A stretch of DNA of 64,000 nt from Cellulomonas sp. URHE0023 (lineage in GTDB: Bacteria > Actinomycetota > Actinomycetes > Actinomycetales > Cellulomonadaceae): positions 1,240,001-1,304,000 of the forward strand of contig NZ_JIAN01000005.1 of assembly GCF_000688475.1 (NCBI RefSeq), given 5' to 3'. Shown in pieces: positions 28,777-37,805 of the stretch. The position numbers and the translations under genes are program-made. Within the stretch, counting starts at the first letter, position 1; every line of letters starts with the position of its first letter. The notes beneath the pieces are model-generated. The model had not been told where the DNA came from. It saw nothing but the letters and a program-made list of their open reading frames with translations, and did not search any database.

Positions 28777-28891
28777 GTGTCCGGATCGAGCTTCGTCCAG
28801 ACGTCGTCGAAGTCCCTTGGCGTCCTCATTCCGCGTCCCCGTTGCGGAACGGTGCCGGGTCCTCGGTCCGCGCCGTGCGAAACTCGTCCGC

Positions 28892-30241
28892 ATGAGCGAG
28901 ATTCCCCTGCCCGCCGGCGAGACGTCGGGCCAGCACCCCACGTCCACCGCCGCCGGCACGGGAACGCGCCTCGACCGGTGGCTCGGCTCGTACGCGGAGC
29001 GCACCCACGGGATGCGATCCTCGGAGATCCGGGCCCTCTTCGCCGTGGCCAACCGTCCGGAGGTCGTCTCCCTGGCCGGGGGCATGCCGTTTCTCGAGGG
29101 CCTTCCGCTCGACGTCCTCGGTGACCTGGCCCAGCGCGTCGTCGCGACCCGCGGCCTGCAGGCCCTGCAGTACGGCTCGGGGCAGGGCGACGAGACGCTG
29201 CGCGAGCAGATCCTCGACGTCATGGCGCTCGAAGGGATCGACGCCCACCCCGACGACGTCGTCGTGACCACGGGATCGCAACAGGCCCTGGACCTCGTCA
29301 CCCGCATCTTCGTCGACCCCGGTGACGTCGTCGTCGCCGAAGCCCCGTCGTACGTCGGTGCGCTCGGGGTGTTCCGTGCGTACCAGGCGGACGTCGTGCA
29401 CGTTCCCATCGACGCAGACGGTCTAATCCCCGCTGCACTCGAGTCGTGCCTGTCGTCGCTCGCGGCCGACGGCCGCCGTGTGAAGTTCCTCTACACGGTG
29501 CCCAACTTCCACAACCCTGCCGGCGTCTCCATCTCCCTGGCCCGTCGGCCGCAGATCCTCGAGATCGCCCGGCGGTACGGAGTTCTCGTTCTCGAGGACA
29601 ACCCGTACGGCCTGCTCGGGTTCTCAGGGGACCCGCTCCCGGCGATCAGGTCGCTCGACGACGAAGGCGTCCTCTACCTCGGGTCCTTCTCGAAGACGTT
29701 CGCGCCCGGCTACCGCGTGGGCTGGGTCGTCGCGCCCCACGCCGTGCGGGAGAAGCTCGTGCTCGCGAGCGAGTCCGCGATCCTGTGCCCGTCCAACGCC
29801 TCCCAGATCGCGATCTCCACCTACCTGTCGACGTGTGACTGGCGCGGACAGGTCAAGAGCTACCGCGAGCAGTACCGTGAGCGCCGCGACGCCATGATCT
29901 CCGCGCTCGCCGAGCACCTGCCCGACGCCTCGTGGAACGTGCCCGACGGCGGCTTCTACACCTGGGTCCGACTTCCGGACGGTCTCGACGCGAAGGACAT
30001 GCTCCCGCGTGCGGTCACCGCCCGCGTCGCGTACGTACCCGGCACAGCCTTCTACTTCGACGGAACGGGCGCGAGCCACATGCGCCTCTCGTACTGCTAC
30101 CCCACGCCCGATCGCATCCGTGAAGGCGTCCGGCGCCTGGCGGGAGTCGTCGCCGCGGAGCGGGAGCTGGTCGAGCTGTTCGGTACGAGCGGTTCCTCGC
30201 GTCCCGACGACGTCCAGTCGCCTGCACCTGACGTCGCCTGA
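28892..30241 (+). CDS. PLP-dependent aminotransferase, class I/II (2-aminoadipate aminotransferase-like)
   Basis: This is a cytoplasmic fold-type I aminotransferase of 449 residues. It has VVSLAGGMPFLEGLP near the start, YTVPNFHNPAG, LVLEDNPYGLLGF and the PLP lysine in SFSKTFAPGYRVGW. No winged-helix domain is attached, so it is an enzyme and not a MocR regulator. ATG at 28892 is chosen because the upstream open frame runs into the trxA terminator. Substrates of this subgroup vary (alpha-aminoadipate, aromatic or branched-chain acids). It is 104 bases upstream of the D-Ala ligase-like gene. Confidence 0.9.
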   Translation: MSEIPLPAGETSGQHPTSTAAGTGTRLDRWLGSYAERTHGMRSSEIRALFAVANRPEVVSLAGGMPFLEGLPLDVLGDLAQRVVATRGLQALQYGSGQGDETLREQILDVMALEGIDAHPDDVVVTTGSQQALDLVTRIFVDPGDVVVAEAPSYVGALGVFRAYQADVVHVPIDADGLIPAALESCLSSLAADGRRVKFLYTVPNFHNPAGVSISLARRPQILEIARRYGVLVLEDNPYGLLGFSGDPLPAIRSLDDEGVLYLGSFSKTFAPGYRVGWVVAPHAVREKLVLASESAILCPSNASQIAISTYLSTCDWRGQVKSYREQYRERRDAMISALAEHLPDASWNVPDGGFYTWVRLPDGLDAKDMLPRAVTARVAYVPGTAFYFDGTGASHMRLSYCYPTPDRIREGVRRLAGVVAAERELVELFGTSGSSRPDDVQSPAPDVA

Positions 30242-30345
30242 ACCGGGACGAATGCTCCTCACCTCGGCGTGCCGTCGCCGGCCACTCCCCCGACCGAACG
30301 ACATGGACGTCCCGGACCTGACGTCATGACCCTGGAGCGCATCTC

Positions 30346-31296
30346 GTGACCATCACCTCAACGCCGAGGGTCGTCGTGCTCGCCGGGGGCCTGTCCCACG
30401 AGCGCGACGTCTCGCTCCGCTCGGGTCGGAGGGTCGCCGACGCGCTGCGGTCCGTCGGTGTGGACGTCAGCGTGCACGATGTCGACTCCGACCTGGTGCC
30501 CGCGCTCGCGCAGCTGCGACCCGATCTCGTCTGGCCGCTGCTGCACGGAACGAGCGGTGAGGACGGCTCCGTTCGAGACGTCGTGCAGATGCTCGGTCTG
30601 CGGCTTCTCGGCGCGGGGCCGCGGGAGAGCCGCGTCGCGTGGAGCAAGCCGATCGCCAAGACGGTGGTGTCACGCGCCGGCCTGTCGACGCCCGACTTCG
30701 TGACCTTGCCCCAGTCCTTGTTCCGCGAGCTCGGTGCACGGCATGTGCTCGAGGCGATCGTTGCCCGGCTCGGCCTGCCGCTGGTGGTGAAGCCGTCGCG
30801 AGGCGGGTCGGCACTCGGTGTCACGCTCGTCTCCAGCCCTGAGGCACTCCCGCAGGCGATGGTCGACTGCTTCGCCTACAGCGACACGGCGCTCGTGGAG
30901 CGGTGTGTCGTGGGGACCGAGGTCGCGGTGAGCGTCGTGGATCTGGGCAGCGGTCCCTTCGCTCTTCCCCCGGTCGAGATCGTCACCGACGGGCCCTACG
31001 ACTATGACGCCCGCTACAACCCGGGGCGCACCGAGTACTTCGCACCCGCCAGGCTGTCCGAAGCCTCGACCCGTACGGCGATCGGAGCAGCGCTGACCGC
31101 CCATGACGCGCTCGGCCTCACCGGCGTCTCCCGGACCGACCTCATCATCGACGCGTCCGGCGAGGTCTGGTTCCTCGAGGTCAACGTGGCTCCCGGAATG
31201 ACGGAGACATCGCTCCTCCCCCAGGCGGCCGAGGCGGCCGGCCTCGCGCTCGGCGAGCTCTACCGTTCCATGGTGAACGCTGCTCTAGCAGTGTGA
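30346..31296 (+). CDS. D-alanine-D-alanine ligase family protein
   Basis: This is an ATP-grasp enzyme of 316 residues. The N-terminal part has LAGGLSHERDVSLRSG and the Ddl-type LLHGTSGEDGSVRD. ATP-grasp features include VVKPSRGGSALGV and the metal- and substrate-binding EVNVAPGMTETSLLPQ. It probably makes D-Ala-D-Ala or a related dipeptide for peptidoglycan. The GTG start has a modest GGAG site. The identity of the main ligase cannot be settled because another ddl may exist outside the window. Confidence 0.85.
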   Translation: MTITSTPRVVVLAGGLSHERDVSLRSGRRVADALRSVGVDVSVHDVDSDLVPALAQLRPDLVWPLLHGTSGEDGSVRDVVQMLGLRLLGAGPRESRVAWSKPIAKTVVSRAGLSTPDFVTLPQSLFRELGARHVLEAIVARLGLPLVVKPSRGGSALGVTLVSSPEALPQAMVDCFAYSDTALVERCVVGTEVAVSVVDLGSGPFALPPVEIVTDGPYDYDARYNPGRTEYFAPARLSEASTRTAIGAALTAHDALGLTGVSRTDLIIDASGEVWFLEVNVAPGMTETSLLPQAAEAAGLALGELYRSMVNAALAV

Positions 31297-31411
31297 CCTG
31301 CGAAAACGTCCTGTCTGTACGGAACGCTGCACCAGACACGTACTGATCTCCGCGGTTGCGCCCTGCAGTAGCCCGCGCGGCTGCGGGCCGCACCGTCGAT
31401 GGGCAAAGGAA

Positions 31412-31441
31412 GAGCCGCCGGCTCAACTACACCGGCGGCTC
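31412..31441. terminator. Bidirectional terminator between ddl-like gene and parB
   Basis: Ten-base arms GAGCCGCCGG / CCGGCGGCTC have a 10-base loop and lie between two convergent genes. Confidence 0.8.
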
Positions 31442-31468
31442 CCTGCTGAGAACGACGAACCCTGGGCC

Positions 31469-32716
31469 TCAGCCTCTGAGGAGACCCGGATCCTCTGGCG
31501 CGAGACTCGCGAGGATGCGGTTGAGATCCTGGACGGACGCGAACTCGACGGTCAACCGGCCACGCGACTTTCCGAGGCTCACCTTGACCCGCGTCTCGAA
31601 CCGGTCCGACAAGCGGGCCGCCAGACCGTCGAGCGCCTCGTTGCGCTGACCGGCGACGGGCGCAGTGCGGCGAGCAGACTGTTCCGGGTCTCCACCGAGC
31701 GACACGATCTCCTCGACAGCGCGAACCGACAGCCCTTCTGCCACGATCCGCTGCGCGAGGCGCTCCTGAGCCGCCGCGTCGGGCAGGCCGAGCAGCGCTC
31801 GGGCGTGCCCGGCCGAGAGCACACCTGCCGCGACCCTGCGCTGGACCAGCGGTGGAAGCTTGAGCAGCCGCAGAGTGTTCGAGATCTGCGGACGTGACCG
31901 GGAGATGCGGGTAGCGAGCTCCTCGTGCGTGCACCCGAAGTCGTCGAGCAGTTGCTGATAGGCCGCCGCCTCCTCGAGCGCATTGAGCTGCGCACGGTGC
32001 AGGTTCTCCAGGAGCGCGTCCCGCAGAAGATCCTCGTCGTCGGTGTCCCGGATGATCGCCGGCACGGTCGCCAAGCCCGCGAGCTGGGTGGCCCGCCAGC
32101 GCCGTTCACCCATGATCAGCTCGTACCCGTCGCCCACGTCACGGACGACGATGGGCTGCAGGACGCCGATCTCCCGGATCGAGCCGACCAGCTCCTCCAG
32201 GGCGTCCTCGTCGAACACCGTGCGCGGCTGCCGCGGGTTCGGTCGGATCGACAGGACCGGCAGGTCGGCGAATCGGGCCCCAGGGACCGGGACAAGACCT
32301 GTGCCGTCGTCCACGACTGTGGATCCTGCACCAGAACCGGCCGGAGCCGATGGCACCGACGTCCCTGCCGAGCCGTCCTCGACCGCATCGAGCGACTCAG
32401 CAGCCGAGGGCCGCTCCTCGACGAGCGTCGCCGTCGCGGTCCCGCTCACGGCACTGGCGGCGTCACCCTGTGCCGCGTTGCTCGGCAGCTCCGCGCTCGT
32501 CGCAGGCGAACCGTTCGTGACGGCGTCCGTCGCGCCGGTTGAACCGTCAGGGACAGCTGCGTCATCTGGCAGCCCGGTCGCGCCGGTGGTCTCACGCTTC
32601 GGGTCGGGAAAGAACACGTCCACCGGGCGCTCGGCCCCCGTGGAACGCTGGCCGTCCAGGCCGGTCGGGATGAGGGCCCCAAGGCCCCGGCCCAGACCGC
32701 GTCGCTTCTCGCTCAC
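31469..32716 (-). CDS. parB: Chromosome-partitioning protein ParB
   Basis: ParB binds parS, spreads as a CTP-dependent clamp and loads SMC near the origin. The 415 residues start with a conserved [17 protein letters not shown] tip and a roughly 140-residue low-complexity region. The ParB/sulfiredoxin domain follows with [14 protein letters not shown] and the CTP-binding GERRWRA near 205, then a helix-turn-helix parS-binding region and a C-terminal dimer domain ending in DLNRILASL. It overlaps parA by 4 bases. Seven parS sites lie within 6.3 kb. Confidence 0.97.
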   Translation of the reverse strand: MSEKRRGLGRGLGALIPTGLDGQRSTGAERPVDVFFPDPKRETTGATGLPDDAAVPDGSTGATDAVTNGSPATSAELPSNAAQGDAASAVSGTATATLVEERPSAAESLDAVEDGSAGTSVPSAPAGSGAGSTVVDDGTGLVPVPGARFADLPVLSIRPNPRQPRTVFDEDALEELVGSIREIGVLQPIVVRDVGDGYELIMGERRWRATQLAGLATVPAIIRDTDDEDLLRDALLENLHRAQLNALEEAAAYQQLLDDFGCTHEELATRISRSRPQISNTLRLLKLPPLVQRRVAAGVLSAGHARALLGLPDAAAQERLAQRIVAEGLSVRAVEEIVSLGGDPEQSARRTAPVAGQRNEALDGLAARLSDRFETRVKVSLGKSRGRLTVEFASVQDLNRILASLAPEDPGLLRG

Positions 32717-34707
32717 TGCTCCTCCTGATGGGCGGCCAGCGCCGCCGACTGCTGGATGTTCTGGTCGGCAAGGCCGGACGCCTCGTGCCCATGATGCGGG
32801 ACGTCTCCGTCGGGCGTTGTCCTGACGTCCCCGGGATGCGGCTCGGGCGAGAAAGTGTCGGACTCATCTCGCGCGCCACTGTCGGCTGCCGATGCGCCCC
32901 GCTCCGCGACCTCTCGGGCCGCCTCCAGATAGGCGAGCGCACCAGTCGATCCCGGGTCGTAGGACATCACGGTCTGCCCGTAGCTGGGTGCCTCGGATAT
33001 CCGCACCGAGCGCGGTACCGATGTCCGCAAGGTGAGGTCAGGGAAGTGGGTCCGGACCTCGTTCGCCACCTGCTGAGCGAGGTTGGTCCGCGCGTCGTAC
33101 ATCGTCAACAGGATCGTCGAGACGTGCAGGGCGGGGTTGAGGTGGGCCTGGATGAGCTCGATGGTCTTGAGCAGCTGGCTCAGACCCTCGAGGGCGTAGT
33201 ACTCGCACTGGATCGGGATGAGCACCTCGCGGGCGACGACGAACGCGTTGACCGTAAGGAGTCCCAGACTGGGCGGGCAGTCGACGAAGACGTAGTCGAT
33301 CTGTTCCTTCCCGGTCTCCGCGCGCCACGTCAGGTACGCATCGAGCGCGTTCCGGAGGCGTGTCTCACGCGCGACCATGGACACGAGCTCGATCTCCGCA
33401 CCTGAGAGGTCGATCGTCGCTGGCAGGCAGAACAAGTTCGGTACGTCGGGACTCTCCTGCACTGCCTCGTGCATCGGCGCGCCGTCCACCAGCACCTCGT
33501 AGATCGAGGGCGTTCCTGACCGGTGCTCGATGCCGAGTGCCGTTGACGCATTGCCCTGGGGGTCGTTGTCGAGGACCAGCACATTGAGCCCGGACTGCGC
33601 GAGTGCAGCAGCAAGGTTGACGGTGGTGGTCGTCTTGCCGACGCCACCCTTCTGGTTGGCGACGGTCACGACGCGGGTGCTCGGCGGGCGCGGGAACCGT
33701 CGGCCACGCAGCTCGATCCGGCGGCGCGCGTCTTGCTGGAGCTGCGCCATGAGCGGAGTGTCGTCCGAGGCCTCGGGAAGGCTCTCGACGAGAGCAGCCC
33801 GGCGCTTCTCATCCGAGTCGCCCTCCCCGAGCTCCACATCCGACGCTCGGTCGCTGGGCGTCGTCGTCGCTGGGGCATCCGCCGTCGTGGCAAGGACCGG
33901 TTCGGGTGCGGTCGCTCTGTTCTCTCCAGCGCCGATCGGGGCCGTTGGATCTTCGTGCCGACCAACCGACGTCCGGTCGTCCAACGTCCGCTCGGGCTCT
34001 ATCACGCGCGATTCCTGTTCTGTTTCACGTGAAACGAGGGTGGACGCGTGGGCGGTCCCGTCAGTGAGATCGGCGGCAGCGGCGGTGCCGTCGTGGTTCC
34101 CCGTCTCCGTGCGCTGTATCGCTGTTTCACGTGAAACGGGCGCAGCACCGGTGAATGCCGCTTCGTGCGCGTCCCGGGCGACGGGTGCCGACCACATCGC
34201 TGCAGCCACCTTCGGCTCGTCGGTTTCACGTGAAACCGTCGTCACCGCGGTGAATGCAGCCGGCACCGGCACCGGTGCTTCCTGGGAGAACTGGGCTACA
34301 GGTGCGGCAGGCCGTGACGTGTCGCCTGTCCCCCGTGCCTCTCCGCTGGTCGCATCGGCATACCCATCTGTCGAGGGTCGCTGATCAACCGTGAGTGACC
34401 GGACCTGACTGGCCCACGCTCCGCCCACCGTCGACGAAGGACTCGCGCCATGGGGTTCCCTCGGGTCCGCCAGACCTGCGTCCGCGGGCGCGTGTGCCTC
34501 GGGGCTCGGCATCGGCGCAACCTCCACAACCGCATCTTCTGAGCGCGGGGACTGAGAGCTGGTCACATCCGGCACGCCGAGGTATGGCGTGCTGGGCGCC
34601 GTCGCAGCCCATCCCGATGCGATCGCGGGAGCAGCAGCCGGATCCCCGTCACCGTGGGTGGGGACCGACGCAGCCTCGTCGGGACGACTCTTCTTCCTAC
34701 CGAACAC
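32713..34707 (-). CDS. parA: Chromosome-partitioning ATPase ParA with long N-terminal extension
   Basis: ParA is the Walker-type ATPase that segregates origins together with ParB. The ATPase core begins near residue 345 ([17 protein letters not shown]) and has [10 protein letters not shown] and [15 protein letters not shown]. About 340 residues precede it. They are hydrophilic and rich in Ala, Thr, Pro and Ser, and look disordered. Three copies of VSRET (158, 191, 225) are the translation of parS sites. GTG at 34707 is chosen because GGGAGG lies nine bases upstream and the start overlaps the rsmG end by 11 bases. An ATG at 33750 would give a conventional 345-residue ParA but lacks a ribosome site. 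A 50-residue C-terminal tail is also extra. Confidence 0.9.
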   Translation of the reverse strand: MFGRKKSRPDEAASVPTHGDGDPAAAPAIASGWAATAPSTPYLGVPDVTSSQSPRSEDAVVEVAPMPSPEAHAPADAGLADPREPHGASPSSTVGGAWASQVRSLTVDQRPSTDGYADATSGEARGTGDTSRPAAPVAQFSQEAPVPVPAAFTAVTTVSRETDEPKVAAAMWSAPVARDAHEAAFTGAAPVSRETAIQRTETGNHDGTAAAADLTDGTAHASTLVSRETEQESRVIEPERTLDDRTSVGRHEDPTAPIGAGENRATAPEPVLATTADAPATTTPSDRASDVELGEGDSDEKRRAALVESLPEASDDTPLMAQLQQDARRRIELRGRRFPRPPSTRVVTVANQKGGVGKTTTTVNLAAALAQSGLNVLVLDNDPQGNASTALGIEHRSGTPSIYEVLVDGAPMHEAVQESPDVPNLFCLPATIDLSGAEIELVSMVARETRLRNALDAYLTWRAETGKEQIDYVFVDCPPSLGLLTVNAFVVAREVLIPIQCEYYALEGLSQLLKTIELIQAHLNPALHVSTILLTMYDARTNLAQQVANEVRTHFPDLTLRTSVPRSVRISEAPSYGQTVMSYDPGSTGALAYLEAAREVAERGASAADSGARDESDTFSPEPHPGDVRTTPDGDVPHHGHEASGLADQNIQQSAALAAHQEEQ
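34022..34035. other. parS site 1 (inside parA)
   Basis: This is a perfect GTTTCACGTGAAAC palindrome, the ParB-binding consensus. It is read in the parA frame as Val-Ser-Arg-Glu-Thr at residues 225-229. Confidence 0.95.
34124..34137. other. parS site 2 (inside parA)
   Basis: This is a perfect GTTTCACGTGAAAC palindrome, 102 bp from site 1. It encodes VSRET at ParA residues 191-195. Confidence 0.95.
34223..34236. other. parS site 3 (inside parA)
   Basis: This is a perfect GTTTCACGTGAAAC palindrome, 99 bp from site 2. It encodes VSRET at ParA residues 158-162. Confidence 0.95.
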
Positions 34708-35374
34708 CAGGCACAGCCTCCCGCACGACTCGGACGACTCTCGTCACGTCGACACCCTCGATCGTCGGCGCATCCAGCACCACTGCGGCCCCCGCCCCGT
34801 ACTTGCGACCGATGTGCCGCGCTGCGTCGATCTCTTCTTCAGCCTTGCTGCCCTTGAGGGCAACCAGAGTGCCACCGCGCCCCAGGAGAGGCATCGACCA
34901 TCGGTAGAGCTTCTCGAGGGCAGCGACCGCTCGCACCGTCACGGCGTCTGCGAACAGGTCCCCGTGCACATCCTGTGCACGGCCTCGTCGCACCACCACG
35001 TTGTCCAGGTTGAGCGAGCTAGCCACCTCGCTCAACCAGTCGGTGCGCCGCTCCATCGGCTCCAGGAGCACGACCTCCGCGTTCGGCACCATGGCGGCAA
35101 CGACGATGCCGGGAAGCCCTGCACCGCTTCCGAGGTCGATGATCCGCCCCGTGGTGGGCAGGAAGGGAACGACCGCTGCGGAGTTCAGCAGGTGTCGCTC
35201 CCAAAGTCGCGCGAGCTCACGCGGGCCGATGAGGCCTCTCAGTTCACCTTCGGCGACGAGAAGGTCGTGGAAACCGACGATGGCCGGCCATGACGCCCCG
35301 AAATACTGCTCGACCCGCGGGTCGTCCTGCAGTGGGTCGGCTCCGTCGACACCCGTCGACTGAGCTTCCGTCAC
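34697..35374 (-). CDS. rsmG: 16S rRNA (guanine527-N7)-methyltransferase RsmG
   Basis: The enzyme methylates G527 of 16S rRNA with S-adenosylmethionine. The 225 residues are full length, with the SAM motif RIIDLGSGAGLPGIVVA and the GidB segments RHLLNSAAVVPFL and VTVRAVAALEKL. It is the first gene of rsmG-parA-parB. A parS site lies 16 bases upstream of the start, so ParB binding could affect its promoter. Its 3' end overlaps parA by 11 bases. Confidence 0.96.
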   Translation of the reverse strand: MTEAQSTGVDGADPLQDDPRVEQYFGASWPAIVGFHDLLVAEGELRGLIGPRELARLWERHLLNSAAVVPFLPTTGRIIDLGSGAGLPGIVVAAMVPNAEVVLLEPMERRTDWLSEVASSLNLDNVVVRRGRAQDVHGDLFADAVTVRAVAALEKLYRWSMPLLGRGGTLVALKGSKAEEEIDAARHIGRKYGAGAAVVLDAPTIEGVDVTRVVRVVREAVPGVR

Positions 35375-35389
35375 AGCCAGGTCTCCTCG

Positions 35390-35403
35390 GTTTCACGTGA
35401 AAC
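35390..35403. other. parS site 4 (upstream of rsmG)
   Basis: This perfect GTTTCACGTGAAAC palindrome starts 16 bp from the rsmG start codon, in its promoter or leader region. Confidence 0.95.
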
Positions 35404-36251
35404 GAACGTGTGCTCGACGGTTCGTTGTGGCGGTTGCAGCCTGCCGAGTGTGTCCACGGCGGTGCGGGTCGAGCGCGACGCCAACGGTACCGTGCTCAAG
35501 CCTCACGACCGGCCATCCACACAGGCGGAGTTACCTCCGGGACGGCTCGCATGTGCTGCTCGAACACGCCGATTTCTGGCGGACGACTCGTGACGCGTGT
35601 CAGAGCGCCACGCCTGAGGAACTAGTCCTTGCGCACGCCGATGGCGACCTTCACCCGTGAGACCCAACCCGTCCGTTCACCCCCGTAGCGACAGCACTGC
35701 GCTCCCGTGCCGTGCGGCCGCCACGGGTCTCGCATCGCGCTGATCCAACCAGCCGGTACCGACCACGTCCCACACGAGGGGTCACGATCAACCCGCACCC
35801 ACGGGTTCCTCCACAGCGCCTGCAACTTGCGACAGCCCTCTCATGATCGTGCTGTGCTGGCCGGCTCGTCCGATCTGTCGTGACCACCCCTTAGGGTCGG
35901 CTCGTCTAGGCGTTGTAACCGAGGCTTAGTGATCGGGTCGACGACGCCTAGCCATCGAGTCGACTCGACACAGGCGCGTTGCACCGGTGCGATCGATTCA
36001 CCACCGTCGCGCACGATCCCGTCCCTTGTGCAGGCTCCGGCGGCGGGTTCGACGATCTTCTTGGGCTTGTTGGGCCTGTCGACGCTGTCGAGCCCGTCAA
36101 GCCGCCTAACCCGGTCGAGCCTATCCAGCCCGTCGCGCGGTCGAACTGCCGAGCCGGCCTGGGCTCCCGAGCCAGCATGGGCGCGCGAGGTCGCCTGAAC
36201 TCTCGCGCCACCCGGGGGCTCCCGAGCCAGCCTGGCGTCTTGCCGCTGACC

Positions 36252-36544
36252 CACCTGCCGAGCCTGCCGACCTGGCGAGCCCGCCGAGCCCACCGAGCCT
36301 GGCGAACCTGTCGAGCCTGCCTGACCTGCCGAGCCTGCCGACCTGGCGAGCCCGCCGAGCCTGCCGAGGCTGCCGAGCCCGCCTTTCCCTGCCGAGCCTG
36401 CCTGACCTGCCGAGCCTGCCGACCTGGCGAGCCCGCCGAGCCTGCCGAGCCTGCCAACCCCGCCGACCTAGGGAGCCCGCCAAGCCTGCCAAGCCTGCCA
36501 AGCCTGCCAAGCCTTGCTGACCTGCCGAGCCAGGCGAGCCCGTC
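36252..36544. repeat. Minisatellite of 9-bp CCTGCCGAG units
   Basis: About 32 units of CCTGCCGAG or one- to three-base variants (CCTGGCGAG, CCCGCCGAG, CCTGCCAAG) lie head to tail, with occasional 8-base units that would break any reading frame. A 57-bp segment (36312-36368) is repeated exactly at 36393-36449, 81 bp away (nine units). More degenerate 9-bp periodicity continues to about 36070 on the left and 36590 on the right. It is non-coding in appearance, and its function is unknown. Confidence 0.9.
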
Positions 36545-36598
36545 CACCTCGCGAACCGTCGACTTGGCGGACCTGTCGAAGCTGGCGAGCGGCATGGA

Positions 36599-36628
36599 CC
36601 TATACCCGGGGCACCTATACCCGGGGCG
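36599..36628. repeat. 15-bp tandem duplication
   Basis: CCTATACCCGGGGCA (36599-36613) is followed at once by a copy with one change in the last base (36614-36628). It lies just right of the minisatellite. Confidence 0.9.
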
Positions 36629-36999
36629 CAACTGGCGCCCGTCACAGCGAGCTGGCGCCGTTGATGGGCGCACTGTCCGACCATGCTGCTCGCCGGAGTC
36701 GCCCGGTCTTCGACGTCGCTCCAACCACTACCGGTCTCGCGCGCGGCGTCGTCATCCGGATACGCCGTCGGCCCGTGGTCGGCGGCGACACCGAGGTAGG
36801 CGCGTACCGGCGACAGTTGTCGTCCCGGTGCGCCAAGAACCTGCCGTGGGTGGCCATACGCGCGATACGGCATGGAGACGTCGATCGGCGCAGCAACTGT
36901 CGCCATCAGCACACACCGCTGCGCACCCGCACTCGGGAATCAGTGACACCTGGCGCTCGCCTCGAATGAGCCGGACAGGACAGGTCCACAGTGCCCGAC

Positions 37000-37013
37000 G
37001 TTTCACGTGAAAC
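37000..37013. other. parS site 5 (intergenic)
   Basis: This is a perfect GTTTCACGTGAAAC palindrome in the gene-free region, about 370 bp right of the 15-bp duplication. Confidence 0.95.
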
Positions 37014-37461
37014 GCGGGTGCAAGAGTCGGTCAGCATCAGTTGCAGGGTCGTGTCCACAGCCTTCGGTCCTGACGAGGACCAACGTCTGCAGCGTGCGGA
37101 TGGGTCCACGGTTCCGCCTTCGGGCTCCACCCCCGCCCACCTGCCACGTGGACGCGTACGACCAGAGTTCCCTTCTTGCCAGGGCGCGACCACGTAGGCC
37201 GTATGAACAACGCGAATGGAACGCGTCGGAGCTGTCGTTCCAGTAGTGCGACATGAGCACTGGCCCTGCACCTCGCGACAACGAGCCCAGCCGCAGAATG
37301 GGCAACACGTCTCTGGCTACCAGGCTACGGTCCTGGCTCCGATCGCCGGTTCATTGCCAACGCGCCTGTGTCTATGCGCACAACCAGACACTCGCCCCTA
37401 CCTGCCTGCACAGCCGGTCGCAGGCGAACGAGCCTAGGAACGGTCGTTGACGACCGCCCCT

Positions 37462-37475
37462 GTTTCACGTGAAAC
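37462..37475. other. parS site 6 (intergenic)
   Basis: This is a perfect GTTTCACGTGAAAC palindrome in the gene-free region, 462 bp from site 5. Confidence 0.95.
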
Positions 37476-37719
37476 GGTCCCCCGATCCATCAGGAGATCG
37501 AGCCGAGGACGGAGGTGGAGGTACGAGGAACATCCCGGATATATGCCGGTGGCTCAGGCACTTCGACTATCCAGCTCCACGACCCACGTCCGCATTCGAT
37601 CCACACATCGGACTGCGGTCGCCTACACGCGCCTACGCGCTTACGCGCACTCAATGCGAGCCGTGCGCCGCAGCGGGGTGCACCCCCCGCGCTCCGATCC
37701 ACCGGCGGGGACCGCGCTT

Positions 37720-37733
37720 GTTTCACGTGAAAC
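37720..37733. other. parS site 7 (next to jag terminator)
   Basis: This is a perfect GTTTCACGTGAAAC palindrome, 258 bp from site 6. It directly abuts the terminator hairpin downstream of jag. Confidence 0.95.
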
Positions 37734-37734
37734 G

Positions 37735-37766
37735 CAGAAGGGCGAGCCATGTGACTCGCCCTTCTG
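37735..37766 (-). terminator. Terminator of the rpmH-rnpA-yidD-yidC-jag operon
   Basis: A perfect 12-bp stem CAGAAGGGCGAG / CTCGCCCTTCTG has an 8-base loop, 40 bp beyond the jag stop. One base separates it from parS site 7. Confidence 0.85.
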
Positions 37767-37805
37767 TGTGCCACACCCCTCAGGGCATGTGGCGAAGATC
37801 AGTGA

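Larger units (their letters stand above)
35404..37734. other. 2.3-kb gene-free region between jag and rsmG
   Basis: No credible gene is found on either strand. Open frames here encode Arg- or Pro-rich repeats, lack ribosome sites and are interrupted by 8-base repeat units. Compared with the coding neighbours, the stretches 35.4-36.0 and 36.6-37.7 kb contain more AT-rich words. The region holds parS sites 5-7, a 9-bp minisatellite and a 15-bp tandem duplication. It separates the jag-rpmH operon from the rsmG-parAB operon and must contain the rsmG promoter. It may serve as the ParB loading zone. Confidence 0.7.

Noticed and set aside
28760..28891. A 44-residue N-terminal extension of the aminotransferase
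   Set aside because: It would start inside the trxA terminator stem-loop. ATG 28892 gives a plausible protein.
34022..34236. VSRET as a protein repeat motif of ParA
   Set aside because: Each copy is simply the translation of a perfect parS palindrome, and the flanking protein sequence is not repeated. The DNA site is the better explanation.
36252..36544. CRISPR-like array
   Set aside because: Units are 9 bp, contiguous and without unique spacers, and no cas gene is nearby.
35979..37010. Open frames on both strands across the minisatellite, encoding Pro-Ser-Leu, Ala-Gly-Ser or Leu-Gly-Arg repeats
   Set aside because: The 9-base unit gives periodic peptides in every frame, and 8-base units shift the frame. 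There is no start signal or domain, so it is treated as non-coding repeat DNA.
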